A stretch of 64,000 nt of DNA. Source: Paenibacillus sp. FSL H8-0548. GTDB lineage: Bacteria; Bacillota; Bacilli; Paenibacillales; Paenibacillaceae. Shown piece by piece: positions 43,562-51,893 of the stretch; position 1 is the first letter of the stretch, and each line of letters begins with the position of its first letter. Both the position numbers and the translations under genes were made by a program. The stretch covers positions 6,997,501 through 7,061,500 of the forward strand of contig NZ_CP152049.1 in NCBI RefSeq assembly GCF_038630985.1, written 5' to 3'. The notes below the pieces were generated by a model. That model was not told the origin of the DNA. It ran no database searches and was given only the letters and a program-made list of their open reading frames with translations.

Positions 43562-44764
43562 TTATAATGGATGCGCCTCGGAGTCTCCATGCATTTTATC
43601 CATATCCATATTTGGACAATGTCCTGTTAACAGCAGCAGCATTTCATCCAGCATACGATTAGCCGCAACCGCCGAAGATTCGCACCACGGGTCAGATGGA
43701 ACAACATAGACATTGCCTTTTTGCACCGCTTTAAGGAAACGCCAGCTCTTATCATGCTGAAGAGATAACCAATACGCCCGCGACTCTGCCTCCGGACAAA
43801 CCAAAAGAATAAACCGATCAGCATCAAGCTCATTCAACTGCTCCAACGTGATCAGCTGATTGTACAGTGACTCCTCCGCATAGGCGGAAGAAAGCTTCAG
43901 ATCACGATATAATACGCCTTGAATAGCATGATTGCAGTATAAATGGAGCCCTTGGCCATACACGCGAAGAACGACAAAGGTATCCTCCCCTATCGTCTGC
44001 TGCATCTGCTTTCGAGCCAGTTCCAGCTTCTGTTCATAACCTTCAATCCAGGCTGTAGCTTGCTTTTCCCGTTCTACAAATACAGCGATCTGATAGAGCT
44101 GCTCTCTCCAGCCTGTTCCCGAGACCTCTACAAATAGCGAAGGCGCAATGCTGCTAAGCCTCTGCTTTTCTTCCTCCTGCAAATATCCGAAGCCCACAAT
44201 CGCATCCGGTCGGCTCTTAATGAGCTTATCTGATTCCTCCAAGCTTTGCGCATCCCCATAGCTCATATGAACCTTGATTTTCGTTTGATAAACATTGTAG
44301 TAATAAGGAGTCCACTTCGAGTCGAGCGGTGCTGCAACTGGAATGATGTTAAGCGCTAGAAGCTGACCAATAATCGAAGGTGAGCAAGCCGCAATACGCT
44401 TTCGCGGATGCTTGACGAATGCGGAGGGCGATACTCCAACCTCTTTCTTGAACTTCCGGCTAAAATAAAACTCATCGCTATATCCGACCCTCTGAGCAAT
44501 CTCCCTCAGCCGATATTCCGTCTCAATTAAATATCTTTTCGCCCGGTTAATGCGCAGATCCGTCAAGAAGTCCATCGCACTTTGACCATAGGTTTTCGTA
44601 AACAGGTCAACGAAATATTTTGGACTAATATTCGCCATCGCAGCCAGTTGTTCAACAGACAGCTGCTCGTTAAAATGCTGCTCCATAAACACCCGAATTT
44701 CAAACAAATCAGTCTTAGGCTGCCGAGCCTTCTCTGTTTTCGAATGATTCCGTTCCCAATGCAT
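43562..44764 (-). CDS. AraC-family regulator fused to a siderophore-binding-like domain
   Basis: A 400-residue regulator related in design to the one at 2364, but lacking its N-terminal cupin part: the AraC helix-turn-helix begins at about residue 22 (LAAMANISPKYFVDLFTKTY and VGYSDEFYFSRKFKKEVG). The binding domain follows (ACSPSIIGQLLALNIIPVAA, SRPDAIVGFGYLQEEEK). Start: ATG after GGGGG. It is the first gene of the iron operon, with a Fur box in front and another behind. It probably activates the operon when the matching siderophore is present. Confidence 0.9.
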   Translation of the reverse strand: MHWERNHSKTEKARQPKTDLFEIRVFMEQHFNEQLSVEQLAAMANISPKYFVDLFTKTYGQSAMDFLTDLRINRAKRYLIETEYRLREIAQRVGYSDEFYFSRKFKKEVGVSPSAFVKHPRKRIAACSPSIIGQLLALNIIPVAAPLDSKWTPYYYNVYQTKIKVHMSYGDAQSLEESDKLIKSRPDAIVGFGYLQEEEKQRLSSIAPSLFVEVSGTGWREQLYQIAVFVEREKQATAWIEGYEQKLELARKQMQQTIGEDTFVVLRVYGQGLHLYCNHAIQGVLYRDLKLSSAYAEESLYNQLITLEQLNELDADRFILLVCPEAESRAYWLSLQHDKSWRFLKAVQKGNVYVVPSDPWCESSAVAANRMLDEMLLLLTGHCPNMDMDKMHGDSEAHPL

Positions 44765-44846
44765 CACATACCCCCTAAGCCTATTCCATCCGATCTGTCC
44801 ATTCTGAATAATTTCCTTATAACAACTTCATACATTATATCATCAT

Positions 44847-44861
44847 TGAGAATCGTTATCA
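44847..44861 (-). promoter_or_regulatory. Fur box before the AraC regulator gene
   Basis: TGATAACGATTCTCA matches the Fur consensus at 13 of 15 positions and is part of a longer repeat TGATAACGATTCTCAATGAT. Confidence 0.78.
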
Positions 44862-44907
44862 ATTATAGATAGCTGCAGATGTGTCCTTATAGCAAATGAA
44901 AAATAGC

Positions 44908-44950
44908 AAAAAAACAGCAGCCCAAGGAATCTCCTCGAGCTGCTGTTATT
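44908..44950 (-). terminator. Terminator of the sugar isomerase gene
   Basis: On the minus strand AACAGCAGC pairs with GCTGCTGTT and is followed by TTTTT. It lies about 15 bases past the stop at 44965. Confidence 0.8.
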
Positions 44951-44964
44951 TATTTTAAAGGCTC

Positions 44965-45789
44965 TTATATTCGTCCGCGAATCCCATCAATATAAGCCTT
45001 CGACTGCGCCATCTGATGCTCCTTCGCTTCCTCCATAATGATCTGGACATGCGGCTTATATTGATTTAGAAGCTTCATATAAAGCTCATAGTTCATCTTG
45101 CCAAGTCCAGCCGTCACGGTTCCTAGCTCACCATTATCCAGCAAAATACGATCCTTCGCATGGGCTGCAATAATTCGGTCGCCAAGCAGTTCGAACGCTT
45201 CTTCGATCACTTGATCCTGTTTCGCAAAATTTGCAGCCGTCAGCAGGTTGCCCGGATCGATAACGACGCCGATATTGGAGGAAGGAACCTCCTCCAGCAT
45301 ACGAGCAAGCTCGGGAGCCGTCCCGATCAAATGGTCATTTGCCGCCTCGAGGCCAACAAATACGCCCCATTTCTCTGCTTCCTCTACCAGCTCTTCCAGA
45401 GTAGCTTTCATAGTCGCCCAGTCGCGGTCGGTGTAGTCGTTGCCCTCATTGCGTCCAGTTTCAGCCGCCACCATTGGCGCTCCAAAAAACTTGGCATAAC
45501 GCAGAAGCTCCTTAAAACGATTCACGTTCGCACGGCGAAGCTTCTCGTCTCGTTCAAACAAGTGAACGTAGCAGCCTAGCACCGAGATTGAAACACCATG
45601 CTTATCGAATTGCTCGCCGATTGCATTCGCAAGCCCTGGACTTATATTGCCCGGCTTGCTGAAATCCACATCGCTAATCGCCTTCCACAATGCAAGCTGA
45701 ACATGCGTAAAGCCGCTTTCCGCTACTTTAGGAGCAAGCTCCTTATAGGGCAAGCTTCCGAATAAATGAGCTAATACACCGACTGACAT
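44965..45789 (-). CDS. Sugar phosphate isomerase/epimerase family protein
   Basis: A 274-residue TIM-barrel enzyme of the xylose isomerase-like (AP endonuclease 2) superfamily. Metal-binding residues fit ETGRNEGNDY, GLEAANDHLIG, VIDPGNLLTAAN, AAHAKDRILLDNG and IIMEEAKEH near the end. Start: ATG after AAGGAGACGG. It is the last gene behind yidC on this strand, but the terminator and different function suggest a separate role, most likely sugar conversion. Confidence 0.9.
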   Translation of the reverse strand: MSVGVLAHLFGSLPYKELAPKVAESGFTHVQLALWKAISDVDFSKPGNISPGLANAIGEQFDKHGVSISVLGCYVHLFERDEKLRRANVNRFKELLRYAKFFGAPMVAAETGRNEGNDYTDRDWATMKATLEELVEEAEKWGVFVGLEAANDHLIGTAPELARMLEEVPSSNIGVVIDPGNLLTAANFAKQDQVIEEAFELLGDRIIAAHAKDRILLDNGELGTVTAGLGKMNYELYMKLLNQYKPHVQIIMEEAKEHQMAQSKAYIDGIRGRI

Positions 45790-45807
45790 CTGACCGTCTC
45801 CTTCATA

Positions 45808-46632
45808 TTAGACGCTGCCCCCGAGTGCGACCTCCACCTTGGGCGCGTACACTTTTTTGGCTAGATAGGATTGCGCAATCATAAAGATACCGCCCGCCAC
45901 CCAGTACAACGAAATAGCTGCAGGTGCCGATAAGGCGAACACGCCCATGAGAACCGGTGACAAATATCCCATGAAAGCAAGCTGCTTCTGCTGAGCCGCA
46001 TTTGCGTTTGGCTGCGCTGTTTGCGATACCTTGAACTGCACAAAATAAACGAGCGCCGCGATGATCGGAAGCACAATATCAGGCGAGCCCAGCTTGAACC
46101 AAAGGAAAGAATGATCCGCCAGCTCGGGGGTCAGCTTAATGGCTGAATATAGACCCATCAATATTGGCATTTGAATGAGCATCGGCAAGCAGCCAATGGC
46201 AAGCGGATTGACCTTATGCTTCTGATAAAGCTGCATCGTTTCCTGCTGAAGCTTCTGCTTGGAATCTGCATCTGACTTGTTCTTATATTTGTCTTGAAGC
46301 TGCTTAAGCTCGGGCTGAAGTATTGCCATCTTTGTCTTCATCTGACTTTGCGAGCGATACTGGCGCATCATAAGCGGCAGCAGCAACAGACGGATAATCA
46401 GGGTAATGCCGATAATCGCAAAACCATAATTACCATGGAACATATCTGCCAAATACTGAAGAACCGCAGATAACGGATAGATCACATAATGATTGAATAC
46501 CCCTGGTGTATTTCCATCGATCGTACCGCTAGCGGTACTGCAGCCGCTTACTAGAAGCAGGCCTGCCAGCATCATGCCGGCCAATAACAGTCGTCCATAT
46601 TTTAATGAAGGGAATACATTGCTCGGTTGCAT
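45808..46632 (-). CDS. yidC: Membrane protein insertase YidC (YidC2/MisCB type)
   Basis: A 274-residue insertase. The lipoprotein signal ends in LLLVSGCSTA. Five membrane segments follow, with the conserved Arg in GITLIIRLLLLPLMMRQYRS (the hydrophilic groove) and a charged cytoplasmic loop (LQPELKQLQDKYKN). Start: ATG 46632 after GAGGAGGA. That ribosome-binding site is part of a 10-bp hairpin inside the overlapping upstream ORF, as in Bacillus subtilis yidC2 (yqjG), where the MifM arrest peptide controls translation. This supports calling it the inducible paralogue. Confidence 0.93.
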   Translation of the reverse strand: MQPSNVFPSLKYGRLLLAGMMLAGLLLVSGCSTASGTIDGNTPGVFNHYVIYPLSAVLQYLADMFHGNYGFAIIGITLIIRLLLLPLMMRQYRSQSQMKTKMAILQPELKQLQDKYKNKSDADSKQKLQQETMQLYQKHKVNPLAIGCLPMLIQMPILMGLYSAIKLTPELADHSFLWFKLGSPDIVLPIIAALVYFVQFKVSQTAQPNANAAQQKQLAFMGYLSPVLMGVFALSAPAAISLYWVAGGIFMIAQSYLAKKVYAPKVEVALGGSV

Positions 46633-46925
46633 AAAAATCCTCCTCGTTTGTTTGAAAATAGCGCTACAAACGAGGCGGAGCAGTCTGCTATGTCGTCATC
46701 CGGCGATTCCTTTCGCTTAACCTTCCTTACCAGCCAGTGCCGCAGTGGAACAGTGCGTAACAGCACCTGCGGCAATGCAATATACAATATACTTACAACC
46801 CTGTGCCGTTCCCAATACTCATAGGCTCCTGAATGCAAATGTGCAGCATAGGCGTAAGCCAAGGAGCATAACAAGCTAATCGAAATCAAATACGGTATAA
46901 TGTCATGCAGCTCAAACTCAAACAA
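46602..46925 (-). CDS. MifM-like translation-arrest peptide controlling yidC
   Basis: About 107 residues from TTG 46925, eight bases after GGGAGG. It has a membrane segment at 9-28 and a second hydrophobic stretch at 43-58. It then carries residues 64-81, WLVRKVKRKESPDDDIAD, which line up with the Bacillus subtilis MifM arrest region as remembered (WIRKVFRMNSPVNDEED): the W, RKV, SP and acidic run are shared, with one extra residue. Unlike MifM, the frame continues 26 residues further and overlaps yidC by 31 bases. A hairpin covering the yidC ribosome-binding site starts one codon after the acidic run, so a stalled ribosome would open it. MifM monitors membrane insertion; the same role is inferred here. 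Confidence 0.72.
   Translation of the reverse strand: MFEFELHDIIPYLISISLLCSLAYAYAAHLHSGAYEYWERHRVVSILYIALPQVLLRTVPLRHWLVRKVKRKESPDDDIADCSASFVALFSNKRGGFLCNRAMYSLH
46639..46679 (-). promoter_or_regulatory. Hairpin sequestering the yidC ribosome-binding site
   Basis: On the minus strand CCTCGTTTGT and ACAAACGAGG form a perfect 10-bp stem. The 3' arm includes the GAGG of the yidC site GAGGAGGA, so the site is closed unless a ribosome occupies the 5' arm. Confidence 0.75.
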
Positions 46926-46982
46926 TGTATTCACCTCCCTTCCTTGCATTAATAATCAAAATACTTTTCATTCTATTTGGTT

Positions 46983-46991
46983 ATTATATCA
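46983..46991 (-). promoter_or_regulatory. Extended -10 promoter of the mifM-like/yidC unit
   Basis: TGATATAAT on the minus strand is a perfect extended -10 element about 58 bases before the TTG start; no strong -35 was found at normal spacing. Confidence 0.5.
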
Positions 46992-47056
46992 GTAATTCTG
47001 TTCTAATTACGAGTACAACCATCACAAATATGTTACAGCTCTAATTTAGTTGGTTA

Positions 47057-47086
47057 TTTACAAATAGATGGTGAACAACATATACT
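47057..47086 (+). promoter_or_regulatory. Promoter of the amino-acid importer
   Basis: TTTACA, 18 bases and TATACT lie about 75 bp before the start codon at 47161. Confidence 0.5.
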
Positions 47087-47160
47087 TTCTAGGTTGCATT
47101 GGCCGATAGACAGCCGCATTTCAGTGCAATGAACAATCAACTTAGAAGAAAGAGGATCTC

Positions 47161-48660
47161 ATGAAACGAAAAAAGTTACATCTCATCTATTTGCCGCTCA
47201 TCGCCTTGATCATCCTGCTTCTTTCCCTAGGGCAGGCACTCCCATTTAACATAGAAAGCTCCTATTCTGTCCACGCAGAAAGTACAGCTGCTGCAGCGGT
47301 AGAGGGACAAAAAAAGAAGCTAGTCATGGGAACCTCAGCCGATTACCCTCCATACGAGAGCGTAGATGCCAAGAGCAGCGGTGAAATCGTCGGACTAGAT
47401 CTCGATATTGCCAAGTATATCACCAGCCAGCTCGGTTATGAACTGGAAATCGCAAACATGGATTTCAATGGTCTTATTGCATCCCTCCAAACCGGACGCG
47501 TCGATTTCGTTATGTCTGCCATGTCCGCTACGGATGAACGCAGGCAAAATGTCGACTTCTCCGATACCTATTATGCTGCACGCAATACCATTGTCTCCAA
47601 AAAATCCGCACCGCTGGAAACAGAAAACTCTCTTTCCGGCAAAAAGGTAGGTACCCAGCTTGGCTCCACGCAGGATTTATATGCGCAAACCATCGAAGGT
47701 GCCGTCCTCAAGAAGCTCAATAAAATTCCTGATCTTATTCAAGAGCTGGGCTCCGGACGTATTGACGCCGCTATCGTTGAGGATGCCGTTGCGATCGAGA
47801 TGACAAGCCTTAACCCAGATCTGGTCATGAACTTTCTGCCAGCAGAGTCTGCCGATAATGGCTATGCCATAGCATTTCCTAAGCAATCAACGATCGTGAA
47901 TCAGTTCAATGGCGTGCTTGCAGAGATGAAAGCAAACGGCGAGCTTGATCGAATCGTACAAAAATGGTTTCCTGACGGAAGCTCAAAGTCTAGTTCCGGT
48001 CTGAACATCGACTTCAGCATTTTAAAGGACTATATCCCTTATATTTTGAAAGGCGTCTACGTAACCCTGCTCTTCACACTAGTTTCCGCACTATTCGGAC
48101 TAGTATGGGGAACGGTATTGTCGCTGTTCAAGATTTCCGGTGTAAAGCCGCTCGAGTGGTTCGCGACCGCCTATACCTCTATTTTTCGCGGAACGCCGCT
48201 GCTCGTCCAGCTAACGATTATTTATTATGCAACACCGCAGCTGTTTCATTATGATATTCCTGCGCTGATGGCTGCTGGCCTTGCCTTTGGCCTCAACTCC
48301 GCCGCTTATTTGTCTGAAACGATTCGCGGCGGCATTATGGCCGTCGATAAGGGGCAGCGCGAGGCTGCTGTCGCGCTCGGGATTCCGTATCGCACGATGA
48401 TGCTGCGCATCATTTTCCCACAGGCGCTTCGTACGATTTTGCCAGCACTTGTTAACGAATGTGTCGCTTTGCTGAAGGAGTCCTCACTCGTATCCGTCAT
48501 TGGTGTCGCCGATCTAATGCGCCGCGCAGATGTCGTACGTTCCGACACATTCCGCTCCATTGAGGTGCTGCTGTTTATTGCCGCTATTTATTACGTGCTC
48601 GTGCTTATCTTAACTTCAATTGCTCGTAGACTTGAAAGGAGGCTGCGCCGCAGTGATTAA
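47161..48660 (+). CDS. Amino-acid ABC importer: fused substrate-binding protein and permease
   Basis: A 499-residue fusion. After a signal-anchor (residues 8-27) comes a family 3 binding domain (about 52-275; MGTSADYPPYESVDAKSSGE, GLDLDIAKYI, DFVMSAMSATDERRQNVDFS). A HisM/GlnP-type permease follows (about 290-495; RGTPLLVQLTIIYYATPQL and the EAA loop GQREAAVALGIPYRTMMLRI). In this arrangement the binding domain is tethered to the transporter. Start: ATG after AGAAAGAGG. The next gene supplies the ATPase. Confidence 0.93.
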   Translation: MKRKKLHLIYLPLIALIILLLSLGQALPFNIESSYSVHAESTAAAAVEGQKKKLVMGTSADYPPYESVDAKSSGEIVGLDLDIAKYITSQLGYELEIANMDFNGLIASLQTGRVDFVMSAMSATDERRQNVDFSDTYYAARNTIVSKKSAPLETENSLSGKKVGTQLGSTQDLYAQTIEGAVLKKLNKIPDLIQELGSGRIDAAIVEDAVAIEMTSLNPDLVMNFLPAESADNGYAIAFPKQSTIVNQFNGVLAEMKANGELDRIVQKWFPDGSSKSSSGLNIDFSILKDYIPYILKGVYVTLLFTLVSALFGLVWGTVLSLFKISGVKPLEWFATAYTSIFRGTPLLVQLTIIYYATPQLFHYDIPALMAAGLAFGLNSAAYLSETIRGGIMAVDKGQREAAVALGIPYRTMMLRIIFPQALRTILPALVNECVALLKESSLVSVIGVADLMRRADVVRSDTFRSIEVLLFIAAIYYVLVLILTSIARRLERRLRRSD

Positions 48661-49375
48661 TGTAACCGACCTTACGAAATCTTTCGGCAAAAATCAGGTA
48701 CTTAAAGGCATCACAACAACGATTGAACGAGGAGAGGTGGTTGCGCTGATTGGGCCGTCAGGCTCTGGCAAATCTACTTTCCTACGCTGTATAAATATGC
48801 TGGAGACGCCAACCTCCGGTATCATTACGATTGATGGCACGCCAATTACTGATCCGAAAACTGACATTGCCCGCGTTCGTCAGCGCATTGGGATGGTGTT
48901 TCAGCATTTTCACCTATTCCCGCATATGACTGTGCTGGATAACATTACGTTTGCTCCCATCCAGGTCATAGGAATGTCGACTGAGGAGGCTAAAGGCAAA
49001 GCGAAGGAGCTGCTTGCCCGCGTAGGTCTCTCAGACAAAGCAGACAGCTATCCATCGCGCTTGTCTGGCGGACAGAAGCAGCGCGTAGCTATCGCTCGCA
49101 GCCTCGCGATGGAGCCCGACATTATGCTGTTCGACGAGCCTACCTCAGCGCTTGATCCTGAGATGGTGAAGGAAGTGCTGAGCGTCATTCGCGGACTCGC
49201 CCACAGCGGCATGACGATGCTCATCGTCACCCATGAGATGAAGTTTGCGCGTGAGGCTGCGGATACGATCTACTTCCTCGACCAAGGAAAGCTGGTTGAG
49301 CGGACGAAGCCCGAGCAGTTTTTCAGCAAGCCGCAAAGCGAGCGCGCAGCGCGGTTTCTGGAGCAGGTGCTCTAA
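48653..49375 (+). CDS. Amino-acid ABC importer, ATP-binding protein
   Basis: A 240-residue ATPase of the GlnQ/HisP type. Walker A GPSGSGKST, Q-loop VFQHFHLFPHM, signature LSGGQKQRVA, Walker B IMLFDEPTSALD and switch His in TMLIVTHEM are all intact. Start: GTG 48653 after AAAGGAGG, overlapping the fused permease gene by eight bases; a longer frame upstream has no ribosome-binding site. The two genes form a complete importer, probably for a polar amino acid. Confidence 0.93.
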   Translation: MINVTDLTKSFGKNQVLKGITTTIERGEVVALIGPSGSGKSTFLRCINMLETPTSGIITIDGTPITDPKTDIARVRQRIGMVFQHFHLFPHMTVLDNITFAPIQVIGMSTEEAKGKAKELLARVGLSDKADSYPSRLSGGQKQRVAIARSLAMEPDIMLFDEPTSALDPEMVKEVLSVIRGLAHSGMTMLIVTHEMKFAREAADTIYFLDQGKLVERTKPEQFFSKPQSERAARFLEQVL

Positions 49376-49448
49376 ACGCACCGTTCACGGCTTAGCAAAC
49401 AAAAGCTTAAGCGCACACTAGTCGTTTATAGTCACAGGCTGCTAATTT

Positions 49449-49636
49449 ACGTTGTAGTTTCTACAACAGATACCTTACATGAGGCTTAGCTAATTGAGCT
49501 ACGTTGCAGTTATGCAGCAGATTGAATGGTTTTCGTCTCATTCGAGGTCATAATTGCTGATTCTATTGCATTTACTGCAGCGTAGACATTCGATCGGCTC
49601 TAACTAGGACATTCTACTGTAAAAACTACAATAGAA
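49449..49636. repeat. Cluster of repeat B hairpins
   Basis: At least four 24-27-base units with a shared plan, e.g. ACGTTGTAGTTTCTACAACA (49449), ACGTTGCAGTTATGCAGCAG (49501), TATTGCATTTACTGCAGCGT (49564) and TTCTACTGTAAAAACTACAA (49612). Each pairs internally around TGCA/TGTA-type arms. The same unit recurs at 60383-60575. Confidence 0.65.
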
Positions 49637-49809
49637 TGCTCCGGCTAAAGATGAGGAAGAGCAATAAATACCTAAGCAGTCCACATCTGCTAACCATTCA
49701 AATCTAGCCTTCATCGTATACGCACGCAGTATAGCACACTGAGCTGAACATAGCTGGCAGCAAGCTGCTAAGCCGGATAAACGTTTGCTGCACGTAACAA
49801 ATTCAAACA

Positions 49810-49840
49810 AAGCTCTGCGGCTCACCCAGCCGCAGAGCTT
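49810..49840. terminator. Bidirectional terminator beside the GH105 gene
   Basis: AGCTCTGCGGCT and AGCCGCAGAGCT form a perfect 12-bp stem with a 5-base loop; TTTG on the minus strand and TTTCATTTT on the plus. Confidence 0.8.
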
Positions 49841-49852
49841 TCATTTTATTCG

Positions 49853-50959
49853 TTATTGCTTCGCAGCAACAAGCGACTCCATCTCCACACAGGCCATCAC
49901 AAATGCGCCTACCCCGTGCAGATCGTTCTCGCAGGTCGGCCGAGTGACATAGCTTTCATAATCGCCAGCAGAAGTTCCGATACAAATATCCGGCAAAATA
50001 AATCCGCCTTGCTCGTCAAATCGCACCACGCTCACCAGTCCCGCGAACCCTCGCCTTGCAGCATTCAAGCCTTCCTCGCCAACAAGCCCAAGCTTATAAG
50101 CTCTTGCAAGCGTATAGACGAACAAGCAGGTGCAGGAGGTTTCCAGCCAGTTGTCCGATAAGCCGCCTTTGTCTACAATCTGATACCACAAGCCGCTCTC
50201 CGCATCCTGATAGTTGACTAGCGACCTTGAGAAATCAGCCTGCACGTCCTCAAGCTCCGAGCGTCCCGCTTCCCCTTCGGACAATTCATCCAGAAACTGC
50301 GCGACCGCAAGTCCATACCAGCCGAGCGAGCGTCCCCAAAATTCGGGTGAGCAGCCGGTCTCGGGGTCAGCCCATGACATCTGCCTGCTCTCATCCCATG
50401 CATGATACAGCAATCCCGTTTTCTCGTCCTTCATATATCGGCGCATCAGCTGCTCCTGATGCAGCGCCATCTCGCGCAAGCTTGGCTCGCCATAAGCGTT
50501 CGCATATTTCATTGCAAACACGCCGCCCATATACAAGCCGTCCAGCCACATATTATAGGCATACTTGTCCTTGTGCCAGAAACCGCCCTCCGAGGTGCGG
50601 TTTAAGGTCTGAAATAAGCTGCGCAGCTTATCCGCTGCTGCCCGATATTTGCGATCAGCACCCCGCTCATCCAGCCGGAACAGCAGCAGTCCTGCTTGCA
50701 CCGCATCCAGCTCATCACGGGCAAACTCAAAATTTCCATAATCGTCCACTAATTTATCCACATAACGCTTAATATAGGCATCATAACGATCATCCCGCTC
50801 TGCCTGCCAGAGCATCTCCATTCCGCAAAGGAACACGCCTTGATGATAATGCCAGCGGCCAGCAGGCGGCAGCTCCTCCGGCAAATACGTGCTCATTAAT
50901 GAATCACATGCCGCTCTCGCCCATTCCATCGGTGTCATTTTTTCTGTCTGAAGCATCAT
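49853..50959 (-). CDS. Glycoside hydrolase family 88/105, unsaturated rhamnogalacturonyl hydrolase
   Basis: A 368-residue cytoplasmic hydrolase resembling YteR, which removes the unsaturated sugar from rhamnogalacturonan oligomers. It has the (alpha/alpha)6 barrel signature MWLDGLYMGGVFAMKYA with the catalytic Asp, GRSLGWYGLAVAQFLDEL and the substrate-binding DNWLETSCTCLFVYTLARAY. Length is normal for the family. Start: ATG after GGGAGGAG. It is the last gene of an importer operon, which imports such oligosaccharides. Confidence 0.92.
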   Translation of the reverse strand: MMLQTEKMTPMEWARAACDSLMSTYLPEELPPAGRWHYHQGVFLCGMEMLWQAERDDRYDAYIKRYVDKLVDDYGNFEFARDELDAVQAGLLLFRLDERGADRKYRAAADKLRSLFQTLNRTSEGGFWHKDKYAYNMWLDGLYMGGVFAMKYANAYGEPSLREMALHQEQLMRRYMKDEKTGLLYHAWDESRQMSWADPETGCSPEFWGRSLGWYGLAVAQFLDELSEGEAGRSELEDVQADFSRSLVNYQDAESGLWYQIVDKGGLSDNWLETSCTCLFVYTLARAYKLGLVGEEGLNAARRGFAGLVSVVRFDEQGGFILPDICIGTSAGDYESYVTRPTCENDLHGVGAFVMACVEMESLVAAKQ

Positions 50960-50979
50960 AGTCGAGCTCCTCCCTTTTG

Positions 50980-51855
50980 TTAGCCTTTAATTGAGCCCAG
51001 CATCGCGCCCTTGGAAAAATGCTTTTGCAAGAACGGATACACGATCAGTATCGGCAGCGTTGCTACCACGATAACGGCCATCTTCACCGTCTGATCCGGT
51101 GGCGGTACGGCTGCATCGAGATTTGAGCTGTAATCCATGCCGCTTGCAAGTACGACAATTTGGCGCAGCAGCACTTGAATCGGCCATTTCGCGCTGTCAT
51201 CCAAATATAGAATCGCACTTAAATACGTGTTCCAATACGTAACTGCGTAGAATAAGGAAATCGTCGCAATCGCGGGCATCGAAAGCGGCAGCACGATCCG
51301 GAACAGAATGCCGAAATCGTTGCACCCATCAATTTTAGCCGATTCCTCCAGCCCTTCCGGAATATTTTGAAAAAAGTTTTTCATAATAATAAGGTTGAAC
51401 GCACTGATCGCCGACGGAATAACAAGCGCCGCATAGCTGTTGATCAGCCCCATCTCTTTCACGACGAGGAAGGTTGGAATGAGTCCACCGCTGAACAGCA
51501 TCGTAAATACGACAAGGAACATAATGGCTTTGCGTCCGTCGAGATCTCTTCGGGACAAGCCATACGCCATCAGGGCCGTCGTGAACATGCTGAATGCAGT
51601 ACCAAACAGCGTAACACCACTTGAAACCGCCATTGCACGGAAAATCGTATCCGTCGAAAATATAAATTTATAAGCGTCCAAGCTCCAAATGGTTGGCACG
51701 AGGATGAACTTTTTCACCGCCATCTCGGCACTCGTCGTAAACGATCCAGCAACGACATGCAGAAACGGGAGCACCGTTACAAGCGCAATAATGGCGAGCA
51801 GTGTAAAGTTCACAATCTGGAAAAGCCGACCGCTGAGCGTTTTATCCTCTACCAT
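50980..51855 (-). CDS. Carbohydrate ABC importer permease (LplC/YtcP-like)
   Basis: A 291-residue permease with six helices and EAA loop ESAKIDGCNDFGILFRIVLP. The sequence SLFYAVTYWNTYLSAILYLD and the ending GAMLGSIKG are typical of LplC-type proteins. Start: ATG after AGGAGGG. It forms the importer with the preceding permease and the binding protein; the ATPase is not encoded here. Confidence 0.93.
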   Translation of the reverse strand: MVEDKTLSGRLFQIVNFTLLAIIALVTVLPFLHVVAGSFTTSAEMAVKKFILVPTIWSLDAYKFIFSTDTIFRAMAVSSGVTLFGTAFSMFTTALMAYGLSRRDLDGRKAIMFLVVFTMLFSGGLIPTFLVVKEMGLINSYAALVIPSAISAFNLIIMKNFFQNIPEGLEESAKIDGCNDFGILFRIVLPLSMPAIATISLFYAVTYWNTYLSAILYLDDSAKWPIQVLLRQIVVLASGMDYSSNLDAAVPPPDQTVKMAVIVVATLPILIVYPFLQKHFSKGAMLGSIKG

Positions 51856-51893
51856 GCAGAACCCTCCTAAAGTTTTTGTAGAAACAGCCTGCG

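Larger units (their letters stand above)
49376..49852. other. Intergenic region with degenerate hairpin repeats
   Basis: About 480 bases, no supported gene. It contains at least four copies of repeat B (described separately) and, at its right end, a bidirectional terminator. Confidence 0.6.

Noticed and set aside
50227..50772. 181-residue plus-strand open frame opposite the GH105 gene
   Set aside because: Antisense shadow, Pro/Arg/His-rich, inside a gene with strong family similarity.
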